Origin: Marinomonas rhizomae
GTDB taxonomy: Bacteria; Pseudomonadota; Gammaproteobacteria; Pseudomonadales; Marinomonadaceae
Length of the DNA: 64,000 bases
Assembly: GCF_003315485.1 (NCBI RefSeq)
Contig: NZ_QNSE01000001.1
Span: 310,001 to 374,000, forward strand
Direction of reading: 5' to 3'
Part shown: positions 9,258 to 16,863 of the stretch, piece by piece
Position numbering within the stretch: position 1 is the stretch's first letter
Layout of the letters: each line of letters opens with the position of its first letter
Position numbers and translations under genes: made by a program
The notes under the pieces: model-generated
Database searches by the model: none
The model's input: the letters and a program-made list of their open reading frames with translations, nothing else
What the model was told of the DNA's origin: nothing

Positions 9258-10180
9258 CAGAAGAACAAAGTGTTTTAGTCATTGACGACGAAAAAATCAA
9301 CCTGAAAATAATCAGTGATATGCTTAACGATGAAGTTGTCGTTATGCTTGCAAAAAGTGGTGAGCAAGGCATTAGAAAAGCCATGGAATATAAGCCAGAT
9401 TTGATTTTATTGGATGTGGTGATGCCTGAAATGGATGGCTTTGAAACCATGTCCCTTCTTCGTCATGATGTGCGTACAAGTGCTATCCCTGTTATTTTTA
9501 TTACTGCATTAAATGATTCGAGCCATGAAGAAAAAGCGTTATTAATGGGGGCTAGTGATTACATTCAAAAGCCATTGCATACGAACATTGTTCAGGCTCG
9601 TGTACGTCTTCATTTACAGCTTGTAAAACAACGCAAGATGCTAGAGAAGTTGGCCAATATTGACCCTTTAACATCACTTGCCAACCGTCGTAAATACCAA
9701 AACGTTATTGAACAAGAATGGCAAAACGCAATCGCCAACCAAGCGAGTCTTTCTTTATTGGTAATTGATATCGACAACTTCAAACAATATAACGATTGCT
9801 ATGGACACGCCACAGGCGATAAGGTTCTACAGCAAGTGGCCACCGTATTGGCCAAGCAAGTATTAGACAAAGGACTTGTCGCAAGATATGGTGGTGAAGA
9901 GTTCGTCATTTTATTGCCTAGTCACTCTCAAGAAGAGTCAATTGAAGTGGCTCGTCGCTGTATGCAAGGTGTTGGATCGTTGAACTTAGCTTACACTCAT
10001 CAAAACTGTAGCGGCAAAGTAACAGTGAGTGTTGGTGGTGCTACAAAGTCTCCTAGTCCACATTGTCGCAGTGAAGACTTTTTTAATGCGGCTGATGGCA
10101 TGCTTGGGCTTGCTAAAAAGAGTGGTAAAAATAAAATATTATGGCACTCACCGAGTAACCTACACGCAGTTGTAGAGTGA
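9254..10180 (+). CDS. Response regulator diguanylate cyclase (REC-GGDEF)
   Basis: A receiver domain occupies residues 7-125, with acidic pair D11/D12, phospho-acceptor D54 in LILLDVVMP and conserved K106. A GGDEF domain follows, with an intact GGEEF signature at residues 213-217, so it should make cyclic di-GMP from two GTP. The usual RxxD inhibitory site just upstream reads LDKG, so product inhibition through that site is probably absent. The start overlaps the histidine kinase stop by 4 bases, and the HPt domain of that kinase is the obvious phospho-donor. The unit would link whatever the PAS sensor detects to c-di-GMP and so to motility or biofilm state. Confidence 0.93.
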   Translation: MTEEQSVLVIDDEKINLKIISDMLNDEVVVMLAKSGEQGIRKAMEYKPDLILLDVVMPEMDGFETMSLLRHDVRTSAIPVIFITALNDSSHEEKALLMGASDYIQKPLHTNIVQARVRLHLQLVKQRKMLEKLANIDPLTSLANRRKYQNVIEQEWQNAIANQASLSLLVIDIDNFKQYNDCYGHATGDKVLQQVATVLAKQVLDKGLVARYGGEEFVILLPSHSQEESIEVARRCMQGVGSLNLAYTHQNCSGKVTVSVGGATKSPSPHCRSEDFFNAADGMLGLAKKSGKNKILWHSPSNLHAVVE

Positions 10181-10223
10181 TATTTTCTAAATCACTCTAA
10201 TAGAAGGTTTGACAGATAACACA

Positions 10224-11552
10224 ATGAATCAGGTTAATAACTCATACGGATTAAAGACGCACCCATTACGAGATGCATTGTATGCAGAGTTGCATTCACG
10301 TCCATTTCAGGTTTTGCCCAGTCCAGCTAGAATCAGTTACCTCGCTGTTATTGTTGGGGCAGATCAAAAGCAAGCAGAATTTGAACATTTCTGTTCACTG
10401 TACAATCATTTTAACGGTACACCTCCAGAAAATGACAGTGTGTGTTTTGAAGTAGATTTTGGCTCTTTTAAGCTGCGTCGGGATAAGCACCTTGAGTTTA
10501 TTTCTTACATGATAATCCACACTCAAGTTGATACAGGGTTAGGTGTTTTTGCTCAAAACGCCTTGTCTTATTTGCCGCTTGAGTGGTTGTCAAATATGCC
10601 AGGTAATACTATTGCTGCCTTTCATGTAGCCGTTGAGGATGCTCGAACCATTCCTGAACCAGACTTAGCCCTCGTTAAGAGTCATTTTGAAGGAATGCGT
10701 TTAGTTGGCAGCCGCCCTCAAAATGGTGATGCTCAGGTCTGGACAACTTTTCAGCTGCACAGCGATGGTTGTGGCCGCTTTCTTATTTACAATAAGCGAA
10801 TGAGCGATAGTCAATTGGGTCGTATGGTCCAGCGCGTAGTCGAAATAGAAACCTACCGTTTGATGGCCTTATTAGCACTACCCATGGCGCGTAAATACAA
10901 CGCAGAATTGGTTGCCATGGACGAAGAGTTAGCGCAAACCACGGCTAATTTGTCTGACGCGACAGCAGCACTTGATGAGCAGGCTTTATTGAGTGAACTA
11001 ATTGATATGGCTGCTTGGGTCGAAGCGACTCGGTCAAAAACCTCATTTCGGTTCAGTGCCACAAGGGCATATCACGAGTTGGTTTTAAAGCGTTTAAATG
11101 AGTTAAAAGAAGACGAAGTATCAGGCCATTTAACCATTACCGAATTTATGACTCGTCGATTAACACCAGCAGTACGAACCTGTAATACAGCGGGTAATCA
11201 TTTAGAAAGCCTTTCTACGCGTATCGACAGGGTATCAGATATGATGCGTACCCAAGTAGAAATGTCGATTCAATCTCAGAACCAACAACTGCTCACCTCT
11301 ATGGATCGGCGCTCGAAAATTCAACTTGCCATGCAACACACAGTTGAGGGCCTGTCGGTAGCTGCAATCAGTTATTACAGTGTGGGACTGTTGAAGTTCT
11401 TGATCGAAGCGGTTTATGACAAAGGTGTCCATTTTGATAAAAGCCTAGTGATAGGTTTGTCGGTGCCTCTTGTGGTTGGTGGTGTGTGGTTAGCGACGCG
11501 AAAAATCCATAAGAGGTTTTTGTTGTTAGCTAAAGCAAAAGAAGAGAAATAG
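10224..11552 (+). CDS. DUF3422 family predicted membrane-anchored protein
   Basis: The N-terminal block LYAELHSRPFQ...PARISYLAV is characteristic of the DUF3422 family (about 420-450 residues). The centre is long and helical, and one or two hydrophobic segments near the C-terminus (about residues 370-430 from this start) would anchor it, with a short basic tail. The biochemical role is unknown. I chose the ATG at 10224. A TTG at 10209 in the same frame sits only one base from AGAAGG, while the ATG is 16 bases from it, so the start is uncertain. It lies 43 bases after the cyclase gene in the same direction and might be co-transcribed. Confidence 0.8.
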   Translation: MNQVNNSYGLKTHPLRDALYAELHSRPFQVLPSPARISYLAVIVGADQKQAEFEHFCSLYNHFNGTPPENDSVCFEVDFGSFKLRRDKHLEFISYMIIHTQVDTGLGVFAQNALSYLPLEWLSNMPGNTIAAFHVAVEDARTIPEPDLALVKSHFEGMRLVGSRPQNGDAQVWTTFQLHSDGCGRFLIYNKRMSDSQLGRMVQRVVEIETYRLMALLALPMARKYNAELVAMDEELAQTTANLSDATAALDEQALLSELIDMAAWVEATRSKTSFRFSATRAYHELVLKRLNELKEDEVSGHLTITEFMTRRLTPAVRTCNTAGNHLESLSTRIDRVSDMMRTQVEMSIQSQNQQLLTSMDRRSKIQLAMQHTVEGLSVAAISYYSVGLLKFLIEAVYDKGVHFDKSLVIGLSVPLVVGGVWLATRKIHKRFLLLAKAKEEK

Positions 11553-11792
11553 TGATGATCCTTTTGTTTCGTTTCTCTGCTCTATCTAATTTCAAATTAT
11601 AAAGAATAAAGCTATCTATCTAACATATATCTCTATATTATGGCGGCACAAGCTAGAAAGAAGTCTAAAATTATTAACTCTGCAATACGTTGTTTTATTC
11701 ATAAAATCCTCGTCCTGAAAGTTTTTAAGTACAAGTCTATTTTTTTGCAAAATCGGCCCCTAAAGGGCTATTTAAAACTCAGGTGATTATTT

Positions 11793-12002
11793 ATGTCTAA
11801 TACAGTGAAAGGAACCGTTAAGTGGTTCAACGAAACGAAAGGTTTTGGTTTTATTGAGCAAGAGTCTGGTCCAGATGTGTTCGCACATTTCAGCGCAATT
11901 GTAAGCGATGGCTTCAAAACATTGGCTGAAGGTCAACAAGTAGAATTCGTTGTTACTGCTGGCCAAAAAGGTCCTCAAGCAGAAAATATTACAGTAGTTT
12001 AA
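11793..12002 (+). CDS. CspA-family cold-shock protein
   Basis: This is a 69-residue single cold-shock domain. It has the nucleic-acid-binding motifs KGFGFI (RNP1) and VFAHF (RNP2) and the usual GTVKWFN start. Such proteins bind single-stranded RNA or DNA and melt mRNA structure. AGGTG lies 7 bases before the ATG. About 240 bases of AT-rich leader precede the gene, including a GCCC-CTAAA-GGGC hairpin just upstream of the ribosome-binding site, as expected for a structured leader. A strong terminator follows directly. Which csp paralogue this is cannot be decided from sequence alone. Confidence 0.96.
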   Translation: MSNTVKGTVKWFNETKGFGFIEQESGPDVFAHFSAIVSDGFKTLAEGQQVEFVVTAGQKGPQAENITVV

Positions 12003-12027
12003 TTCGCTACTCAGAATATTTAAGAAA

Positions 12028-12059
12028 GGGTAAGTTCTTCGGAACTTACCCTTTTTTTT
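12028..12059 (+). terminator. Rho-independent terminator of the csp gene
   Basis: A perfect 10-bp stem, GGGTAAGTTC (12028-12037) with GAACTTACCC (12042-12051), encloses a TTCG tetraloop and is followed by eight T residues. It lies 25 bases after the csp stop codon. Confidence 0.95.
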
Positions 12060-12232
12060 GCGTTTTAAAAAATCAAACCTTTTTGCAGAAGGACTAGTGC
12101 CACCTAGTTGGGCTTCTCATTGCGCTTTTTACCTAGCAAATTGAAACTTTATTTTAGGTTTTTACGTACTTATTGGTATCTATTGCGTTTTGACTATAAA
12201 GCAACAGCCTAATTCTAATAAGGAGAAATACT

Positions 12233-12706
12233 ATGAATCGTCGGAATTTTCTCGTAACAACCGCTTGTGTTATTGGTGGTTCTCATTCGTTTAGTACACC
12301 TGTTATGGCTATCTCTTCCACCTCTGGTGAAAATTTTGAGGTGGTTCGAAGTAAGAAACAATGGCAAGCAAAGTTAAGTGATTTTGAATACCAAGTAATG
12401 AGAGAAGAGAAAACAGAGCGTCCAGGTAGTAGTCCTTTGCTGAATGAAAAGCGAGAGGGCACTTATTTCTGTAAAGGTTGCGATCTTCCTCTATATCCTA
12501 GTAATACGAAATATGAAAGTGGCACAGGTTGGCCAATACCTGATGCCGTTGGTACGAAAGAAGATAATGGCTTCTTTATGAAGCGCACAGAAGTTCATTG
12601 TCGTCGATGTGGTAGTCACTTGGGGCATATTTTTGATGATGGCCCGCAACCAACAGGATTGCGCCATTGTTTAAATGGGATTTCTTTGGTTTTTAAGCCT
12701 GCTTAG
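12233..12706 (+). CDS. msrB: Peptide-methionine (R)-S-oxide reductase MsrB with Tat-type signal
   Basis: The MsrB fold is clear. Zinc cysteines C80/C83 (CKGC) and C123/C126 (CRRC) are present, with GTGWP near residue 97 and catalytic C146 in GLRHCLNG. It reduces methionine-R-sulphoxide in proteins. The N-terminus MNRRNFLVTT carries a twin-arginine RRxFL motif followed by a hydrophobic run and an A-x-A-like site near residue 26, so export of a folded protein to the periplasm by Tat is likely. The conserved serine of the common GWPSF motif is replaced (GWPIP). AAGGAG precedes the ATG. The fasciclin lipoprotein gene follows about 110 bases downstream and also has an envelope product. Confidence 0.93.
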   Translation: MNRRNFLVTTACVIGGSHSFSTPVMAISSTSGENFEVVRSKKQWQAKLSDFEYQVMREEKTERPGSSPLLNEKREGTYFCKGCDLPLYPSNTKYESGTGWPIPDAVGTKEDNGFFMKRTEVHCRRCGSHLGHIFDDGPQPTGLRHCLNGISLVFKPA

Positions 12707-12813
12707 AAATTTTTTAAAGTTATTTTGGAAAAGCTTGAAACCTTTTTTAATTCGCAGCGTATTTCTTAATAACCATGGCGAATTGTTATGGAAAAACAAA
12801 CTGGAGAATAACA

Positions 12814-13386
12814 ATGAAATTACTAAGTCTTGTTTCTGCTGCAACAATTTTAACACTTGCTGGCTGTTCTGCTGGTGGTATGAAAACTACTGATGATAAT
12901 GCAAATCCAATGGTGGGTGGCGCTCCAATGTATGCGAGCAAAAACATCATTGAAAATGCGGTCAACTCTAAAGACCATACGACATTAGTGGCTGCCGTTA
13001 AAGCAGCTGGTTTAGTTGAAACATTACAAGGACCTGGCCCATTTACTGTATTTGCGCCAACCAATGCGGCGTTTGATAAATTACCAGAGGGGGCGGTAGC
13101 TGGTTTGTTGAAACCAGAAAACAAAGCCGCTTTAACTAAAGTGTTAGCTTGTCATGTGGTAAAAGCCGATGCCTTGTCTGGCGCGATTAAAACCATGATC
13201 GATGATGACATGGGCAAACACCCAGTACCTACCATTGGTGGCTGTACATTAATGGCTACTTATATGGGCGATAAAATCATGCTTGAAGATGAAAATGGTC
13301 GTGTTGCTCACGTAACTATTGCTGATGTTAAGCAATCTAACGGTGTGATTCATGTAATCGATACTGTGCTTTTGCCTAAGCAATAA
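12814..13386 (+). CDS. Fasciclin (FAS1) domain lipoprotein
   Basis: The protein is a 190-residue lipoprotein with lipobox LAGC (C18). A single FAS1 domain follows, with the H1 block FTVFAPTNAAFDKLP and the closing block GVIHVIDTVLLP. FAS1 domains mediate adhesion or ligand binding at the cell surface. The frame is open from 12775, but GGAG at 12803-12806 and the clean signal sequence support the ATG at 12814. Two cysteines in the domain could pair in the periplasm. Confidence 0.92.
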   Translation: MKLLSLVSAATILTLAGCSAGGMKTTDDNANPMVGGAPMYASKNIIENAVNSKDHTTLVAAVKAAGLVETLQGPGPFTVFAPTNAAFDKLPEGAVAGLLKPENKAALTKVLACHVVKADALSGAIKTMIDDDMGKHPVPTIGGCTLMATYMGDKIMLEDENGRVAHVTIADVKQSNGVIHVIDTVLLPKQ

Positions 13387-13449
13387 GCGAGTACTAAAAA
13401 ACAGATCTAGCCCAAAAACCTGTATCTAACTAATAAGGTTGGCAGGCTA

Positions 13450-13496
13450 AACGAAGAAGTCAGTATCTTACCCCTTTAGATACTGGCTTCTTCGTT
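13450..13496. terminator. Long inverted repeat, probable bidirectional terminator
   Basis: A 19-bp stem (13450-13468 with 13478-13496, one G-T pair) with a 9-base loop lies between the convergent fasciclin and map genes. Its right arm encodes the last codons of map. The T-tract is weak on both sides, so termination is inferred from position and stem length. Confidence 0.65.
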
Positions 13497-14249
13497 TCTT
13501 AAGGTCAGTACTTCATAACCCGTTTCTGTGACCAAGATGGTGTGCTCCCATTGCGCCGATAATTTTTTATCAGAAGTTACAACCGTCCAGCCGTCTTTTT
13601 TTGTCTTAGTTTTTGATTTTCCTTGGTTGATCATGGGTTCGATGGTGAAAGTCATGCCTGCTGCCAATGTCATGCCTGTTCCCGCTTTTCCGTAATGCAG
13701 TACTTGCGGTTCTTCGTGCATTTCTCGACCAATACCATGGCCGCAGTATTCTTTTACAACAGAATAACCTTTACTTTCCGCTAGGGTTTGGATGGCTGCG
13801 CCAATATCACCTAAGGTTGCACCAGGCTTTACTTTTTTGATCCCAGCCCACATTGCCTCGTAGGTAGTTTTTACTAAGCGTTTGGCAATAGGGTTGGCGT
13901 CACTCATGACATACATTTTGCTGGAATCGGCGATAAAACCATTCTTTTCTAGGGTGATGTCTAAGTTGATGATGTCTTTTGTTTTGAGTTTTTGATTATC
14001 ACTTGGCACGCCGTGGCAGACTACTTCGTTGATAGAGGAGTTTAGGACAAATTCATAGTCGTATTGTCCTAAGCTTGCTGGTCTTGCGTTCAGTTCATTG
14101 CGAATGAAGTCTTCAACTCTATTGTTGATTTCTAAAGTCGACACGCCTTCTTTGACGAAGTCATCGAGCATATGAAATACGCTGGCCAGTAATTTGCCAG
14201 ACTCACGCATGAAGTCAATTTCTGCGGGTGTTTTAATATGAACTTGCAT
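13476..14249 (-). CDS. map: Type I methionine aminopeptidase
   Basis: The enzyme removes the initiator methionine from nascent proteins. All metal ligands of the family are visible: two aspartates in NLDITLEKNGFIADSSK, the histidine of CGHGIGREMHEEP, and glutamates in TIEPMIN and SAQWEHT. The length of 257 residues is typical. It starts one base after the stop of the ParD-like gene and is translated from the same short transcript. Its location away from rpsB/tsf suggests that it may be a second map copy, which cannot be confirmed from this window. Confidence 0.93.
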   Translation of the reverse strand: MQVHIKTPAEIDFMRESGKLLASVFHMLDDFVKEGVSTLEINNRVEDFIRNELNARPASLGQYDYEFVLNSSINEVVCHGVPSDNQKLKTKDIINLDITLEKNGFIADSSKMYVMSDANPIAKRLVKTTYEAMWAGIKKVKPGATLGDIGAAIQTLAESKGYSVVKEYCGHGIGREMHEEPQVLHYGKAGTGMTLAAGMTFTIEPMINQGKSKTKTKKDGWTVVTSDKKLSAQWEHTILVTETGYEVLTLRNEEASI

Positions 14250-14250
14250 G

Positions 14251-14457
14251 CTACTTCACCGCTTTGAGTGGTGTTTCAGCATTTGCACTGGCCAGTTCGT
14301 TGGCAATCAACTCGGAAAAGGTGAGGCTGGGGTTGAGCTCGGCTAAGCGTCCCATTTTCATCCAGAATTCGGCTTGTGCATTGATAGAGCGCGACATGAC
14401 ATGGCAGCTTTTGCGGATGTCGTCGTGAAGGTCGTCGGAGATTTTAATAATACCCAT
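14251..14457 (-). CDS. ParD-like antitoxin-family protein upstream of map
   Basis: This short protein (68 residues) begins MGIIKISDDLHDDIRK and contains SRSINAQAEFWMKMGR, the pattern of the ParD-like family (ribbon-helix-helix type). The frame extends to 14517, but a promoter at 14489-14517 places the transcript start near 14482, so the ATG at 14457 is the sensible start. It lies one base upstream of map, in the position an antitoxin would have relative to its toxin, but map is an aminopeptidase and not a known toxin. A role as a DNA-binding autoregulator of the pair is inferred. Confidence 0.75.
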   Translation of the reverse strand: MGIIKISDDLHDDIRKSCHVMSRSINAQAEFWMKMGRLAELNPSLTFSELIANELASANAETPLKAVK

Positions 14458-14460
14458 GAG

Positions 14461-14517
14461 ATATGATCCATATATAAAATGTATATGGATCATATATTCA
14501 CGGTTTGATCTTTTCAA
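14461..14517 (-). promoter_or_regulatory. Promoter with overlapping 14-bp inverted-repeat operator for parD-like/map
   Basis: On the minus strand, TTGAAA (14512-14517) and TATGAT (14489-14494) are spaced by exactly 17 bases. The -10 hexamer lies in one arm of a perfect inverted repeat, ATATGATCCATATA (14461-14474) and TATATGGATCATAT (14482-14495), separated by 7 bases. The second arm is just upstream of the start codon. A repressor bound here would block transcription; the ParD-like protein is the natural candidate. Confidence 0.75.
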
Positions 14518-14583
14518 GTGCTATTTATAGAATGATCTTTAGCAAAGTAGGTCTTCTGAATAAGTAAAAAAGGTAGTATAGGG

Positions 14584-15804
14584 TTAGTTCAAAAGTTCAT
14601 TTGAGTAGCCATAGGATGACATTCTTCTAACTCCGGTTTCTGTAACCAGAACTTGCTCTTCTAGCTTCACACCTTCTTCACCGTACTCACGGCCAATGTA
14701 TGACTCAACGCATAGTGTCATGCCGGGTTGAATGATGCCGTCATAACCTACTTCATCCCAGTCCATATTGTGGGAAATGATTGGCCATTCTCCTGTCATT
14801 CCACAGCCATGCACCACCGCCAGATATCGGTTTTTTTGATATTCTTTTGGAATTCTCCATGCTTTTTGTGAGTACTCTTTAAAACTCATTCCTGGTTTCA
14901 TTAGCGCAATATTAGTTTCTAGTTCTTCACAAGATAACTGATACAGTGCCTTTTGAGTCGGCGTGGCTTCTTTACCAGGAATGACGAATGTCCGCGAAAA
15001 GTCAGTATAGTAGCCAAAAATACCAACTGTATCGGTATCAAAAGCAACCAGTTCACCCGCGTTCATTATTTTATCTGAACACTCTTGGAACCATGGATTA
15101 GTGCGGTTACCTGAGGAAAATAATCGAGTTTCTGCATACTCGCCACCTGTAGCGAGGACTTCTTTGTTAAATACGGCCCATGCTTCGTTTTCTGTAATGC
15201 CAGGCTTAAGGTAACCCTCCAGAACAGACATGGCTCTCTCTGTTAAGGTAACAGAGCGAGCGATAAGTGTAAGTTCATCTAAGCTTTTGACGGACTTAGC
15301 CACTTCAATAGGGCGAGAAGCATCTATCACGTCAAATCCAGCTTTAATAGTATCGGCTAATAATTCTGTTGGTGCTGATTCAATACCAATGCGACCGAAG
15401 TTCTGTGTAGATCGGCTAAGAATATCTTTCAACGAGGTAATAAAGCTTTGTACATGGCGATGAGAATGATCTCCGCTGTGAAGTGGCATGATAGGGCTGG
15501 CTGGATGAACCTCGTCCAGTGTCACAACACCTTCTGTTAAATGGGCGCATGAGCGATACTCAAAAAGAGCAACTGGGCCTTCTGCAGGTACAATTAAGTA
15601 TCGAGCTGGGTTGCGTTGAGAATAAACCTGCATGTTGCGAACACCACAAGCATAGCGAATATTAATTGGTTCAAATAACACCACGGCATCGAGTTTAAAG
15701 TTAATGATTTGTTCTCTTAGTCGATTCAGCCTGTATATAGCGACACGGTCTTCTAAGTCTTTATCGATTACTTGATTGAAAAAATCAAAAGTTGAATAGT
15801 TCAT
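14584..15804 (-). CDS. DddP-like M24-family metallo-enzyme
   Basis: The fold is that of the M24 creatinase/aminopeptidase family. Conserved blocks (EPINIRYACGVRNMQ, ETRLFSSGNRTNPWFQEC) match the DMSP lyase DddP better than ordinary Xaa-Pro peptidases. The six metal ligands fit DddP with identical spacing: D256, D258, D268, H332, E367 and E382. However, the position of the proposed catalytic base of DddP (D377 in the Ruegeria enzyme) is G338 here, within HGCGMTGEWP. It may therefore not be a DMSP lyase and may act on a related small molecule. It is the last gene of a BCCT transporter-dioxygenase-M24 set read from one side of a LysR gene. The ribosome-binding site (AAGG) is rather far upstream. 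Confidence 0.75.
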   Translation of the reverse strand: MNYSTFDFFNQVIDKDLEDRVAIYRLNRLREQIINFKLDAVVLFEPINIRYACGVRNMQVYSQRNPARYLIVPAEGPVALFEYRSCAHLTEGVVTLDEVHPASPIMPLHSGDHSHRHVQSFITSLKDILSRSTQNFGRIGIESAPTELLADTIKAGFDVIDASRPIEVAKSVKSLDELTLIARSVTLTERAMSVLEGYLKPGITENEAWAVFNKEVLATGGEYAETRLFSSGNRTNPWFQECSDKIMNAGELVAFDTDTVGIFGYYTDFSRTFVIPGKEATPTQKALYQLSCEELETNIALMKPGMSFKEYSQKAWRIPKEYQKNRYLAVVHGCGMTGEWPIISHNMDWDEVGYDGIIQPGMTLCVESYIGREYGEEGVKLEEQVLVTETGVRRMSSYGYSNELLN

Positions 15805-15868
15805 TTTTTAGGTATGCCTTTTGAATTACAGTAGTTTAAAGTATTACCCGTCTTGTATTAGGCTGAAT

Positions 15869-16753
15869 TTAGCCTGCTAAACCGTCTTCCCTTGTTTCTT
15901 GTTCAGCCTTGATATGAGCCTCAGTCACCCGTCCATAAACGTCTTTCGTCCGTTTAATTTTTCCTATCATTCCTGGCTTTTCGGCATAGCCAAAGAGGGC
16001 GCATAATCTAGTGCCTTTGCATGATGCAACGCGGTGCATAGAGAAGCGGCCTTTAAACATTTGTAGGTCGCCTGTGTTAAGTGTTAGTGATTTCACTTTT
16101 GTAAGATCACCATCGAGAATGTTTTGCACTTCAGAATAGTTTTCGTTACCAGGCTGACGAAGCCCAGGAGAATACTGAAATTCGCCGCCTTCTTCTGGAC
16201 GTCTAGTCATCAAGCTGACAATAAATTCATTCGTATCATAGTGCCAAGGAAGTGATGTATTCTCTGGCATTGCATTAATCACTAGGCCTGCGATGGGATC
16301 TGCATATTCATAAATCTTATCCTTCCCTAAACATTCAGCAATGAACTCTTGGAAAATAGTATTCCTATAGAGTTGTTTGATAATCATCTGTTCTGGCAGT
16401 AGATCTTTTGCAACAAAGCCATTGCTAAACTGTTGGTATCGGTTAACCGGATGGTTTTCGCCTAATTCAGGGTTGCCTTCGGTGGCATAAGGTGTCACTT
16501 TATTCTCGTGATAGTGAGCCAAATGGGAGACATTTTCGCTCTGCTCTCTAATTAATTCGATTTTATCTTCACGAATAAAGTTGGGTAAGTGAGCACAGCC
16601 ATCACTTTCAAGCTGCTTCTGACAAGCAAGTACTGCTTGTTTATAGGCCGCCGACTCTTTTTTATTTAAAGGGTAGTCAGACATATTTATCATCAGAGCA
16701 AGGCTGTCTAATTCAGATAGCATATTCAGATTTTGATTGTTTGTGAGGTTCAT
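15869..16753 (-). CDS. Fe(II)/2-oxoglutarate-dependent dioxygenase-like protein
   Basis: A facial triad of H171, D173 (LPWHYDTNEF) and H240 (FSMHRV) is visible, with R249 as the likely 2-oxoglutarate-binding arginine. These features define the non-haem iron oxygenase fold. Because the second ligand is aspartate, hydroxylation or demethylation is more likely than halogenation. GAAGG lies upstream of the ATG. It sits between the BCCT transporter and the DddP-like gene, so its substrate is probably the imported compound or a product of it, such as a betaine or another quaternary amine. That link is inferred from position only. Confidence 0.75.
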   Translation of the reverse strand: MNLTNNQNLNMLSELDSLALMINMSDYPLNKKESAAYKQAVLACQKQLESDGCAHLPNFIREDKIELIREQSENVSHLAHYHENKVTPYATEGNPELGENHPVNRYQQFSNGFVAKDLLPEQMIIKQLYRNTIFQEFIAECLGKDKIYEYADPIAGLVINAMPENTSLPWHYDTNEFIVSLMTRRPEEGGEFQYSPGLRQPGNENYSEVQNILDGDLTKVKSLTLNTGDLQMFKGRFSMHRVASCKGTRLCALFGYAEKPGMIGKIKRTKDVYGRVTEAHIKAEQETREDGLAG

Positions 16754-16778
16754 AATGAAAAATCCTTCAATTTCATTT

Positions 16779-16801
16779 AGATGCCATTTTAAATGGCATC
16801 T
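16779..16801 (-). repeat. Palindrome between BCCT and dioxygenase genes
   Basis: AGATGCCATTT (16779-16789) and AAATGGCATCT (16791-16801) form a perfect 11-bp inverted repeat around one base. It lies in the 110-base gap of the unit. No T-tract follows on the minus strand, so it may be an mRNA-processing or stabilising hairpin or a protein site. Confidence 0.55.
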
Positions 16802-16863
16802 TATTCATGTGGTCTTAGTCAAATAGTTGTGAATATTTAAGGAAAAACTTATTTGTATTTTCC

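Noticed and set aside
12675-12893. 72-codon frame between msrB and the fasciclin gene
   Set aside because: It overlaps the msrB end and the fasciclin signal sequence out of frame.
14458-14517. N-terminal extension of the ParD-like protein
   Set aside because: It lies in the promoter and operator region upstream of the predicted transcript start.
13476-15804. Two M24-fold genes (map and DddP-like) as a tandem duplication
   Set aside because: They belong to distant branches with different lengths and motifs and are separated by a promoter and the ParD-like gene.
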